The notes below the pieces were generated by a model. It was not told the DNA's origin. It did no database searches and worked only from the letters and a program-made list of their open reading frames with translations. From NCBI RefSeq assembly GCF_000209165.1, contig NC_009042.1, positions 1,488,001 through 1,552,000 of the forward strand: DNA of 64,000 bases, given 5' to 3'. Below, piece by piece: positions 26,637 through 35,593 of the stretch. This DNA comes from Scheffersomyces stipitis CBS 6054. Taxonomy: Eukaryota > Ascomycota > Pichiomycetes > Serinales > Debaryomycetaceae. How positions within the stretch are numbered: the stretch's first letter is position 1; every line of letters starts with the position of its first letter. The translations under genes and the position numbers were made by a program.

Positions 26637-29482
26637 TTTATAAGTATGAGATAAGGGATATGTGATAAATAAGTTGATATTAGTGAATAGGTAGATACAG
26701 TCAATTCTTCAGGGGCAACAAGGGTTAGCTAGAATGTTGGAGCAATCTCTATATCTCTAGCACAGATATGAATCGGATCACAGAGCGATGGCACTTGTGG
26801 CACGGCGTCTGGTTGTATTGCCTGGAAGTCTACCGAACGCTATCTAGGCAAAAGGATACTCTGTTCAGAAGAGGTAAAAGGCACTTGTGACAAAGTGGTC
26901 AGTGTGGGGCAGCAGTGGAACGCTTGCGATGGTTACTCTTACTGTTGTCTTGTGCTGACGGTAGTCAATAGAAACAGCAGCAGAAAAGACGGTTTATAAT
27001 ATGGAAAAGAACGATAATAATATATTTCAAAAAAATAGCACCAGTAAATATAACTTCTCCCTTCTGTTCACGAGCGCAAGCCACTATCTGCGCTAGCTGT
27101 AGGTTAGGATTTTTAGAGCAGAAATAAACCATGTTGTGTTTTTTTTTAATTCTTTATACGGAGGACAGCCTTAAAGTTGGAAACGCGCAAAAAATAAATG
27201 AAAAAAAGAATCCTCCGCTCGCCTAACGCGCACGGTGTGCAGGAGCAGGCTGCTAATTCTGGTAGTTAAAGACGGTAGAAATCTCACAGGCTCTTGTAAG
27301 CGCCGGCGCGAGATAATAATAGGAAAAATAGCGAGAAATGGCACTGAAATGGCACAGAAATCGTACAGAAATTGCTCCGAACCGCTCACCAGTAGTCCAA
27401 CTAGCTTGACAAGCTGTCTGGAACAAAGGCATGGACGAATAATAATAGAAATAATGGAAAAATTAATCTACGGTGCTCAGAAAATACGCTTAAACTTCTG
27501 GAGCTCGGATCACAATCTTTCCTTATTGTGGTGCTGGAGGATGGAACTGGACTGAATCGCATCAGTAGAATCTCACTCTCGCGTTGTGTCGCTGTGGTCT
27601 TCCTGTTTCTCGCTATTTGGTGGTTTCACTCCGCATTTCTCGCAGCTTCTCCGCTTTCGTTCTCCCTCTTTCTGCTGCCGTTTTCTACAAATGAACTCGC
27701 CATTCATTCTTCTCTCGCGGTTTCTCACTTGCCCTCGCTATCTTCTCTCTTCACTTTCACCTTCACCAAGCCTGAAACGTTTTACATTTGTATGGCACCG
27801 TACTTCGCTACGCCGAGGACTGATCCAGCAGAACGCACAGTCTAGCACCATACAAAACCTAAAACTTCTCCTGTGCAAATCCTCAGCTTCATGTACTGGG
27901 GCAGCCTCACCTCCCTTTTGGTCCAACGCATTACTGGTTTGGGCTCGCAAAATCAGTATCGTGTCACAAACGCTGCCGCGAACCAGCCTTAGGGAGAGAA
28001 ACAGTCACATGCTTCTCATCACGTGTATACACTTCTCCCAATGTGGGAACTGACGTCTTTGACGTGGGCGACAGCGTGGTGAAACTCGACAGCTTCGGTT
28101 CAATGTTGTTGTGGTAGTGAATATACCGCTGTTGGTTGTTGTTGGTTGGTGCTATCCGCTGTTTGTGGTGTGTTCAAGTGGCGGTAGCTGATGTGGATTG
28201 CGAAAAATGACTTCACGGAAATTTCGCAGCGGCAGGTTCCAGAACTCGTACGAAGCTGTTTTCGGCAAAAGTTGCAACCGTACCTCACATTTTCTCTCTG
28301 TCAACGCTGGAGAATGTTTCGCAACGTTATGGCAGAATGGCTCGTCGCTGCTCGTCTCTCAACTCACGATACGGAAATTTGCCAGCCCCTCCGCCGTTGT
28401 TTGTTGTTTACCTTCTCTCGTATGTCTTCTGCCGTCCCAGGCTCCTTCATGTAGCTAATTACAAACGTACATAATTGCAAACCGAGTTTCACCTGGTGCA
28501 CTAAAATACTTAATTCTTAGCCTCAGAACTACGAGGTCGAAATGCAGGGTTTGAAACAGAGCCTGATAAGACCCTTGCTGAGGAACGTAACCACGCCAAC
28601 GGCCATCAATTATAAACAAACAAAGGATCACCAGCCGGTGTTCTGTGGACAGTTAGCGTGGTGCCTTACTTCTACGTGAGGTGCGGTCGCTGGGTTGTTG
28701 TTGTGTTGCTAGCCTGCTCGTGTATTCTGTATGGACCGCGTTCGCTTATTCTCATGGGGTTTAGTCTCATTGTTCTTGTCCGCTCAGGCTTAAAACGAGT
28801 GTGCTTCTCTCAGCTCTAGACTTGCAAATCATGCTGCCACAGGATTCATTAGATTTAACCAGTTTGACTCCCTGGTGCCGTTCTGGCTGGTCTAGTCACT
28901 TTCGCCTACCTGGAATGCGATTGTAGGTCTGGTTGTATCTGCAATCGAGTTAGCTAACTCTAGAAGACACACTGTCTACATTCTGTCTACTCTGTCTACA
29001 TTCTGTCTGCTCTTTCTACTCTTTCTACTCTTTCTTCTCTTTCTGCTCTCCGAATTCTTTCTATTTTTCTTCTTCTCGCCAGTTTCAATCTTTTGTGTCT
29101 TCCTTCTCTGCTCCGCTATCAGCCACTGGCGTCTGATCTCCACGTCGTGTCAGTTCGCCTCCCATTGTTTCCACTCTTGCGTATTTGTTCTTCGAGCGCT
29201 GTATACATGGCACTTGCCCTTTTCGGCTGCTGCGGAACTTCCTTCACACTACATACAAAATAATCTTCAGTATCAGAGTCTACCACGAAAACACTCCCTG
29301 CTAGACAAGAGCACTGAAACCGATCCCATCGTAAAATAAACACGTCAAGACGTGTCTCGTTTCACATCTGTCACAGCTGTCTGCTCTATTTCGGTCAACC
29401 TCGTAATTTACTTTCCACTCGGAACCCTTTCTGCGTAATTTCACCATCCCATCGCCGAGAATTAGCGTAGCTTCACTGCATT
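26637..29482. other. Unusually long divergent intergenic region (2.85 kb)
   Basis: Lies between the divergent starts of the unknown 430-aa gene and the NT-C2 gene, and is the longest gene-free stretch in the window. It is less AT-rich than most spacers here. Overlapping plus-strand frames at 27528-28053 are Ser/Arg/Phe-rich, start at non-ATG codons and look like chance. It includes a degenerate 9-bp pyrimidine repeat (28972-29047) and an ATCACGTGT motif near 28018. It could hold large regulatory regions, a long leader, or unrecognised non-coding RNA. Confidence 0.4.
28972..29047 (+). repeat. Degenerate tandem pyrimidine repeat (9-bp unit)
   Basis: Eight consecutive units related to CTGTCTACT/CTTTCTACT: units of 11, 9, 11, 9, 9, 9, 9 and 9 bp, the longer two carrying an added AT. 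The sequence continues as C/T-rich DNA to about 29080. It is upstream of the NT-C2 gene and may sit in its promoter or leader. Confidence 0.75.
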
Positions 29483-30817
29483 ATGTTTTCGTCCAAAAAA
29501 CCGAAATTCTCGTTTGATCTCGTCATCAACGAACTCACAAACATTCCTCAAGTCTCCGGGTCGTGCTACATCGATCTACAGATTAGAGATGGGAAGAAAA
29601 AGATCCCCAATATCAAGTACACCCACATAGGAGGAAGCATCTTCGATGACTCGTCCAAAAGTGCAGACACTTCGACTCTGACCACTCTCAGCCTGCAAGG
29701 CACAGCTAGCACGTCTGTCACGTCAAGTTCTGCTCACGTATCGTCTACAACATCCAAGAAAAAAATCCATAATTTCAGATGTGTTTTCAACTACAGACTC
29801 AGCTGCAATTTGAAGTTTCCTTTAAAGAAGAAGGACAACTTGATTGGTAACAAATGGTTGATAATGAAGGTTCATTACGTTTCAGAGGTAAACAAGCCCA
29901 GTAGCCATACTTCCGGCGATACACATGAGCACCACCACTACCAAACAGTCGAAATAGGCAAGGTTGAAATCAACCTTTCAGAGTACTTGAACTTCAAGGA
30001 TCCTGTGACATCTAAATATTTACTTAAAGATGCTAAAGTCAACTCCATTCTCAGCTTAACAATAGCGTTGAAGGAATTGCCGACCTACTATGATTTCCAC
30101 ACTCAATTGCAGATCCAAGATGTTCCCACCAATTTGAGCCATTCCAACTCGACCAAGCTGAACTTGAATATATCTGCTTCTAAGAAACGATCAAATGCGA
30201 CGACGTCGTTTAATGTTCCCGAATTCGAAAGGAAGAACGTCTTTGGAGGCATCCAGAACGTTCTTTCCGAGAGCGGAACAGCCACTCCTGTGCCCGTAAG
30301 CACATCCACTCCTCTGGGAGGGCTGTCGAACTCTTCTGCCTCTAGCGACATTTCATCAGAGAAGAATCTGAAACATTCAGCCTCGAAAGTCAATAGTGGA
30401 CTCAGTGAATCCAAGACTAAGACTTCTACGAAATCACATTCCTTTTCAGGAGTGAACCGTTCAGATAACAATCTGAACCTCACCAACCATTCGCACAATA
30501 GCCAGAAGTCCAACGTCATTATGGATCCCATTGTCAGCTCTTTATACAGTAAAATATTGGAAAGCACATGGGACCCTGAGTTACAGCCGCTTTTGGACTA
30601 CAATCCGGAAAAATGCATTAATGACATATTTGACAATCCAGAAAACCCATTGGGGATCAACCCTAAATTATCGGCCAAAATGGGTAAATGGAATGACGAT
30701 GAGGGCGATGAAGATAGTGAACTTCGGGATATAAATGGCTTGATCAGTGAAGTTAGGTTTAGAGACGATCTCCGCAGCTGGACTGTAGACGTCAATAAAC
30801 TCAATGTAATTAAATAG
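29483..30817 (+). CDS. NT-C2 (EEIG1/EHBP1 N-terminal) domain protein
   Basis: 444 aa. The N-terminal part (about 1-200) has the NT-C2 layout seen in EEIG1/EHBP1 and fungal relatives: KPKFSFDLVINELTNIPQ, CYIDLQIRDGKKKIPNIKYT, then after a Ser/Thr insertion HNFRCVFNYRLSCNLKF, KWLIMKVHYV and VEIGKVEINLSEYLNF. The domain is a C2-like membrane-interaction module. The middle is Ser/Asn-rich and probably disordered. The C-terminus has a short conserved-looking helix region (DPELQPLLDYNPEKCINDIF). The likely yeast counterpart is YBL086C; the function is unclear, with membrane or trafficking association suggested by the family. The first ATG is used. Confidence 0.75.
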   Translation: MFSSKKPKFSFDLVINELTNIPQVSGSCYIDLQIRDGKKKIPNIKYTHIGGSIFDDSSKSADTSTLTTLSLQGTASTSVTSSSAHVSSTTSKKKIHNFRCVFNYRLSCNLKFPLKKKDNLIGNKWLIMKVHYVSEVNKPSSHTSGDTHEHHHYQTVEIGKVEINLSEYLNFKDPVTSKYLLKDAKVNSILSLTIALKELPTYYDFHTQLQIQDVPTNLSHSNSTKLNLNISASKKRSNATTSFNVPEFERKNVFGGIQNVLSESGTATPVPVSTSTPLGGLSNSSASSDISSEKNLKHSASKVNSGLSESKTKTSTKSHSFSGVNRSDNNLNLTNHSHNSQKSNVIMDPIVSSLYSKILESTWDPELQPLLDYNPEKCINDIFDNPENPLGINPKLSAKMGKWNDDEGDEDSELRDINGLISEVRFRDDLRSWTVDVNKLNVIK

Positions 30818-30986
30818 ATGCCATAAAGTATATGTCATACATTGAAAACATGAAAATTAATGTAAAAGTTCAAAACAAGTTCTACAGCTTTACCAAACGC
30901 TACTATCTTTTGCTACATTTGCAATGGCATTGATTGGTAAACCAGAAAAAATATAGACATCTACATAAAATGCTTAGCCCTGTATA

Positions 30987-31529
30987 TCAGACACTTGTTT
31001 CATCTATTATTGTAGATACTTTCTTGTATGTGACTTCTAGCCTTTCTCTCCCAATATGTATCCTGGTTCTCAAACGTTTTCTACCGTGGTCGATCTGATC
31101 CAACAAGTCACATAGGAGGGATGATAGTTGACTTTCAAAGTCCTGCGTTGTTCTTTCCATTGTAGCCTCACCTTCACTTTGTTCATTCTCTGGAGTTCTA
31201 GAATTGACGTCTGGAGTGTTGCATTCAATCAGTGAAGTCACCATATTTCTTCCTAGGGGCAGCGGAACATAAGGCAAGTAGTTGTGGAAATTGCACTTTC
31301 CTGGAAGTGCTCTTCTACAATCATCTCTATAGCAGCGGAAGTGTCTGGTGTCGTAAGTGCCTTTGTGCATTCCCCATTGCACTACTCTTGCGTAGTTGTT
31401 GGTTATGGAGTTATGATCTATTTGGGTCAAAATGGATGGAGCAGGAGGAAATGGAGAGAATGGGTCGTCGCTAGCATCATGGAAATTTTCGTCGCCAAAC
31501 TCGTTACCATTTTCCAATTGCAAGGACAT
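30987..31529 (-). CDS. Unknown 180-aa protein with a possible metal-binding Cys/His cluster
   Basis: Not recognised. The acidic N-terminus (1-25) is followed by a region with H63, C66, C71, C79 and H82, spaced Cx4Cx7CxxH, a plausible zinc site. The conserved-looking phrase NYLPYVPLPLGRNMV comes next. The C-terminal third (about 120-175) is a predicted coiled coil or long helix, with a basic RKRLRTRIHIGRERLEVTYKK segment. It may bind nucleic acid or protein partners, but no function is claimed. The frame is in good context between the NT-C2 gene and LSM4. The first ATG is used. Confidence 0.6.
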   Translation of the reverse strand: MSLQLENGNEFGDENFHDASDDPFSPFPPAPSILTQIDHNSITNNYARVVQWGMHKGTYDTRHFRCYRDDCRRALPGKCNFHNYLPYVPLPLGRNMVTSLIECNTPDVNSRTPENEQSEGEATMERTTQDFESQLSSLLCDLLDQIDHGRKRLRTRIHIGRERLEVTYKKVSTIIDETSV

Positions 31530-32038
31530 ATGTGACTAGCAGAAATAGCAAGTGATAGCTATGGCCGTTGGTAGTGGGAGATGGTAAAAGTAATTGGCGC
31601 CAGTTTTCGCAGCAATTCTACATTAAATAGTTGAATTGCCGCAAAATTACTACGAAAAAAAATTAACTAGTTGGAACACAAAAGACTCATAAATGAAACA
31701 CAAAGATGTTCGAGATAGCAAGAGTAAAACATTGACATAGAATAAATACAACAAAGACAAATGGCAATATACTTACGGTACCAGTGATTCAACTATAATA
31801 CAGGCATATAATTTGAAATTATATAGTACATACATGTCTGACGACTCTTAGCTTTGATTCCCTGAGGAACGGAACTTATGATATATACCTTGTATAGTTC
31901 AAAAGAAAAAGACACAACTATGTCGATGAAATAAATGAATGGGGGACGTAATCATTACATATTTTCCTCGCCGGAGAAAGTAGTCTACAACTGAAAGTTT
32001 GCTAATCTGTCAAAATTTAAACATTGAAGCCTGTTGGC
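31530..32038. other. Intergenic between the Cys/His gene and LSM4 3' end
   Basis: 509 bp, AT-rich, with the promoter of the 180-aa gene. No gene seen. Confidence 0.45.
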
Positions 32039-32655
32039 CTAGTTCTGGGCTTGGTTGGTGTTGCTGTGTGCATTAGCATTGGCGTTAGCGTTGTTGCCGT
32101 TGAAACGACGGCCCGAGTTGTAACCTCCTCCGTTTCTGTTTCCTCCTCTTCTATTGTTGTTATTAGTGTTGTGGCTGTAGTTGCTGTTTCCTCTTCTCTT
32201 TTGGTTTCTGTTTCTCTGTTCCATGTTCAAGATGTTTTGTTCTTTAGCATAGTCCATTATCTAGAAGGTTAGTACCCGAATATTCTATTAGGAATCTTGA
32301 TGAAAATATACATACTTCTTCTGGCAATCTCAAGTACTTGATGTGGTTTCCTCTGATGTAGACTTCAGGAATCTTCAAGAAAGTCTCCCCATTAGAAGAT
32401 GTCTGAATGACATCCTTCAACGTCAAGTTCATCCACGAATCACAGTTGACTAGGCCACCGTTCAAGGTCTCGCCATTCTTCAATTCTATCAATATCTGCT
32501 TTGTCTTAGCAGCTGTTAACAAGTATAATGGTAACTGGGAAATGTTAGTATTCTTTGTGTTTTCAAAAGAGCAAAAACGAAAAACAGAAAACAAAGAGTT
32601 TTTCTTTTATAATGCAATCACATTTCTGATCGCCCGAGTTCGATTCACTTACCAT
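32039..32655 (-). CDS. LSM4: LSM4, three exons with an ATG-only first exon
   Basis: U6 snRNA-associated Sm-like protein 4, shared by the nuclear Lsm2-8 ring (U6 stabilisation, splicing) and the cytoplasmic Lsm1-7 ring (decapping and mRNA decay). Exons, minus strand: 32655-32653 (the ATG alone), 32534-32316 and 32260-32039, giving 147 aa. The Sm fold runs [20 protein letters not shown]...WMNLTL to the Sm2 motif [15 protein letters not shown]. The C-terminal tail is Asn/Arg/Gly-rich with short RGG-like and Asn-Ala repeats, as in yeast Lsm4 where it drives P-body assembly. Both introns have canonical donors and TACTAAC branch points. Without splicing neither frame encodes a complete Lsm protein. 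Confidence 0.93.
32261..32315 (-). other. LSM4: LSM4 intron 2
   Basis: 55 nt, phase 0. Donor GTATGT (32315-32310), branch TACTAAC (32274-32268), acceptor CTTCTAG ending at 32261. It joins LRLPEE to IMDYAKEQN, the continuation expected for Lsm4. Confidence 0.92.
32535..32652 (-). other. LSM4: LSM4 intron 1 (immediately after the start codon)
   Basis: 118 nt. Donor GTAAGT (32652-32647) directly follows ATG. The branch point TACTAAC is near 32549-32543 and the acceptor TTTCCCAG ends at 32535. Removal joins ATG to TTACCATTATAC, reproducing the family start MLPLYLL. Confidence 0.92.
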
Positions 32656-33556
32656 TTCTATTATGCTAGCATGGATTCTTAGCTATCTATATAGGTTCTC
32701 CAATGTCTATCAACACCCAGATTAAGTTTTTTCATCATTCCTTCTTTGACCTGTGCACGACCGTATGCATATAGACTCACAATCAGTATTAGATCTGCCA
32801 AAGATAGAAAGGTAGACACTGAAGTATGAGGGCTTAATAGCTGAGAAAGAGAGGAAGTTACGAGTATTCATATAAATGTGCAACCTGTGCATCAACTTGT
32901 CTTTGGTGGGAATTTTTTGCAAACCAAAATTTTGCAACCACATAAAATTCGTGCAGCGTCTATACAATATAGAAGAGTGATTTTTGATGGCTTTTCACAT
33001 AATTGATATTTTAAAATCAAAACCTGGATCGACGAATCATCTTCTCTCAAAGCAATTGATTTTCCACCACTTGATATCTCTGAATAGCCTCTAATTGTTC
33101 ACTCCTACTTCTTATTGGTAGTATTGTTTCTTATTCTTGTGGTTGACATAGCACACATTTAAAACATTACTTTCCTCCGAGCAACTCAACAGCCAAATCC
33201 CCAACAATCGTTCGAATACCTCCTCCATTGTTCAGAGTTAGATTATACATCGTGTCTGGCATCTTTCGATCCAATCAGTGGCTCACTTGAATTTTGAGGG
33301 TACACACAACCTTTTGCGATCGGATTGATAAGGCTGTGCGAATCGGACCCCAGATTAAATCGTTCTAGCAGACATCTCCAGATAAACAGGAACCATTTGC
33401 CTTTGGATCGTACAGGGCACCAACAAGGACAAGCAACTCAAGTTCAAGTGAATGAGTAGTAGCACTTAACACATTAAAAGAGTATTTGAGAATATACCAG
33501 TACTCCGGAGTTGATATCGTCATACAGTATAGATATTGTCATATGATCATAGGAGA
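32656..33556. other. Divergent intergenic region, LSM4 and short F-box gene
   Basis: About 0.9 kb. No gene, tRNA or repeat recognised. A GTTCGAATAC resembling a tRNA B box near 33209 has no matching A box. Confidence 0.45.
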
Positions 33557-34273
33557 ATGGTTTCCATCTTACAATTGCCAGACGACGTGCTTGCTCAAGT
33601 GATTCGTTTACTAGATACACAGGATGTCAAGTTGCTCCTTATGTTTCCGGGTTTGCGAGATCTAGCCAACGAGTACCTCTACAAGAATAGCAAGTATGTC
33701 ATCTATTTCGACGACAAATCCCTAGATAGTACGTCAGAAAATGACATCAAGAAGGACACCGCAGAATGCGAGGTTTTGCAGTCTCTACAGCAGCATATAG
33801 AAGAAAATGATACAATGGATACCGACGGCGACGACAGTGATTTTGAGTTGGTAATGGACACGGATGATCTGTGTGTTAGTCCAAAGCATGAAGGTATCAG
33901 GACCGATACGCACCAAGATCTCCCTGGACTAAGAGTATCAAGTCTTGTAAATTGTGATAAGATCACCGAGCACATAGCGAGATTTCGAAATTTCCAGGTT
34001 AACATATCAGTAAGTTATTTTAAAGATATGATAGTGCAATTGGATCTCTACCATAATTTGATAAGGGCGATTTTTGAGTGTGGGTCAGAAGGGGGGTTTG
34101 ACAGACATAATCATACACGCAAGAATATCAAACTACTAATACAACTAAACTATTCCTTAAACTCGTTCAATGATGTCAAAGACTGTTTAATTAATATTGA
34201 CAAGGTATCGGAATACTTTAATCATCAGGGTAACAATAATGTCCAGATTGACTTAGAGTTGAATAAGAGATAA
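33557..34273 (+). CDS. Short F-box-like protein, possibly a truncated family member
   Basis: 238 aa from the first ATG (33557); earlier codons come from a TTG. The N-terminus ILQLPDDVLAQVIRLLDTQD is F-box-like and similar in style to the F-box/LRR protein at 8.4-10.1 kb. The leucine-rich repeats are missing. An acidic segment (about 75-105) and a helical C-terminal part follow, ending soon after FNHQGNNNVQIDLELNKR. It is less than half the length of the related protein. It may be a genuine short adaptor, a divergent copy or a decaying gene. No LRR-like frame was seen downstream to 34.6 kb. Confidence 0.55.
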   Translation: MVSILQLPDDVLAQVIRLLDTQDVKLLLMFPGLRDLANEYLYKNSKYVIYFDDKSLDSTSENDIKKDTAECEVLQSLQQHIEENDTMDTDGDDSDFELVMDTDDLCVSPKHEGIRTDTHQDLPGLRVSSLVNCDKITEHIARFRNFQVNISVSYFKDMIVQLDLYHNLIRAIFECGSEGGFDRHNHTRKNIKLLIQLNYSLNSFNDVKDCLINIDKVSEYFNHQGNNNVQIDLELNKR

Positions 34274-35593
34274 TGCCCTTGAGCCATATTCACACCAGTA
34301 GGATCCTATTTGAACTATCAGTGTGGAAGTGAAGGTAAATCAGGCGTTACTTCTGAGATTTAGACTAGTGACTTCTACAAGTTTGGTACGAAAACATGAA
34401 ACTAACTTTACTGCATAAGGAAGCCAGTAACCTTTGATGGTAACATGTACCGTGCAATCTAAAAATCCGGGCTTAGAGGATCTACAAGCATTTACAAAAG
34501 GCGGCCTAGTCGCCTCACTGTGGTGTGATTGAATGATAATTTCCAATATCTTCTGTAGAATCACCAGCGATGCTAGTATGTTGGGTGTTCCGAATTCTTC
34601 ATGGGATTTGAGAAACATGCATTTGAATAGTTATTCAGTTTTTATACCTAGAATAACACACGGCAGCCAGACACTCCCACTCATAACTTCTCAACTCTTA
34701 GCTGCAAAGAATGGAACCAGTTCAGCTCCAGCAACGGTAACGTTCGCAACACTTAAACCCCAAAATCGTACAAGTTTTGGATTGCCGAGTTAAGCCAGAG
34801 GCACTGTGACGTCATAGTCCTTAAGCGAGAGTTGGTGCTTACGTAAGACAAAACACTTGACATCTGTCAAGGCTAGCAGTACAATTTGAGTGCGTAGGAA
34901 CAGGCAGGATGTTGGGCGGAGTTCAATGCTATAAATATTTATATATACATTCAAGCTTATGTATACGAGCCTTGGCAAGGCAAGACTTGATATCCAAAGC
35001 TTGCAAAAATTGTTCGTTAGTGCCTTTCCGGCTGTCATTTCGGGAAATAGTAGCGATATCGGATAAATTCTCGGTCCGGCGAAACTGCGACTTCGAACCG
35101 CATTGAAAAGCTGATCTCACAACAGCCAAGAAAACTTCCCCTAACGTGAGAACTGGCCAGAGGTCGGAAGCAGAGCTCATAAATGAACTAAATATAAACT
35201 ATACGTCTTTTTCTAAATCTCTTGTGATAAACTCCTCTGGCTTCTAAGAACTGTATCTTGGGTTTATAAGAGCTATTCCTTGGTTTATAGCAGTTAACTG
35301 TCTTCACACCGAGCCTCAGACGAGACATTTTACATTTTTTCGTTTGTGTCTCCTTATTTTCTTTTTGTCACTTGACTCTGTTGGATATCAAAAATAGAAT
35401 CAAATACCATAACCACGAAAAGTGAAGAGATAGAGACATTATAAAAACGTAACAAACGATCATATTATACCTATCAGACAAAAGCATATACATTAAAAAC
35501 ACCACAAAACGATTTCATCATAATTTTTAACATCTCATAGCCTTTTTCGTTATCATTTAATTCTCATATCCACTACATATCCATGTCTTCAAG
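34274..35593. other. Intergenic, promoter of the yapsin-like gene
   Basis: 1.3 kb. Small frames on both strands have no recognisable features. A TTCGAACC at about 35092 resembles a reversed tRNA T-loop, but no cloverleaf or A box fits. A TATA-like element lies near the 3' end. Confidence 0.4.
35440..35446 (+). promoter_or_regulatory. TATA-like element TATAAAA
   Basis: TATAAAA about 150 bp before the ATG of the yapsin-like gene, a normal distance for a yeast TATA box with a leader of about 70-100 nt. Confidence 0.4.

Noticed and set aside
27528..28053. Overlapping 105- and 155-codon plus-strand frames in the long intergenic region
   Set aside because: Start at non-ATG codons, Ser/Arg/Phe-biased, no motifs; likely chance in a C/T-rich stretch.
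33195..33215. GTTCGAATAC resembling a B box
   Set aside because: No A box upstream and imperfect consensus.
35040..35110. tRNA-like TTCGAACC motif near 35092
   Set aside because: No A box at proper spacing, no acceptor-stem pairing, no cloverleaf.
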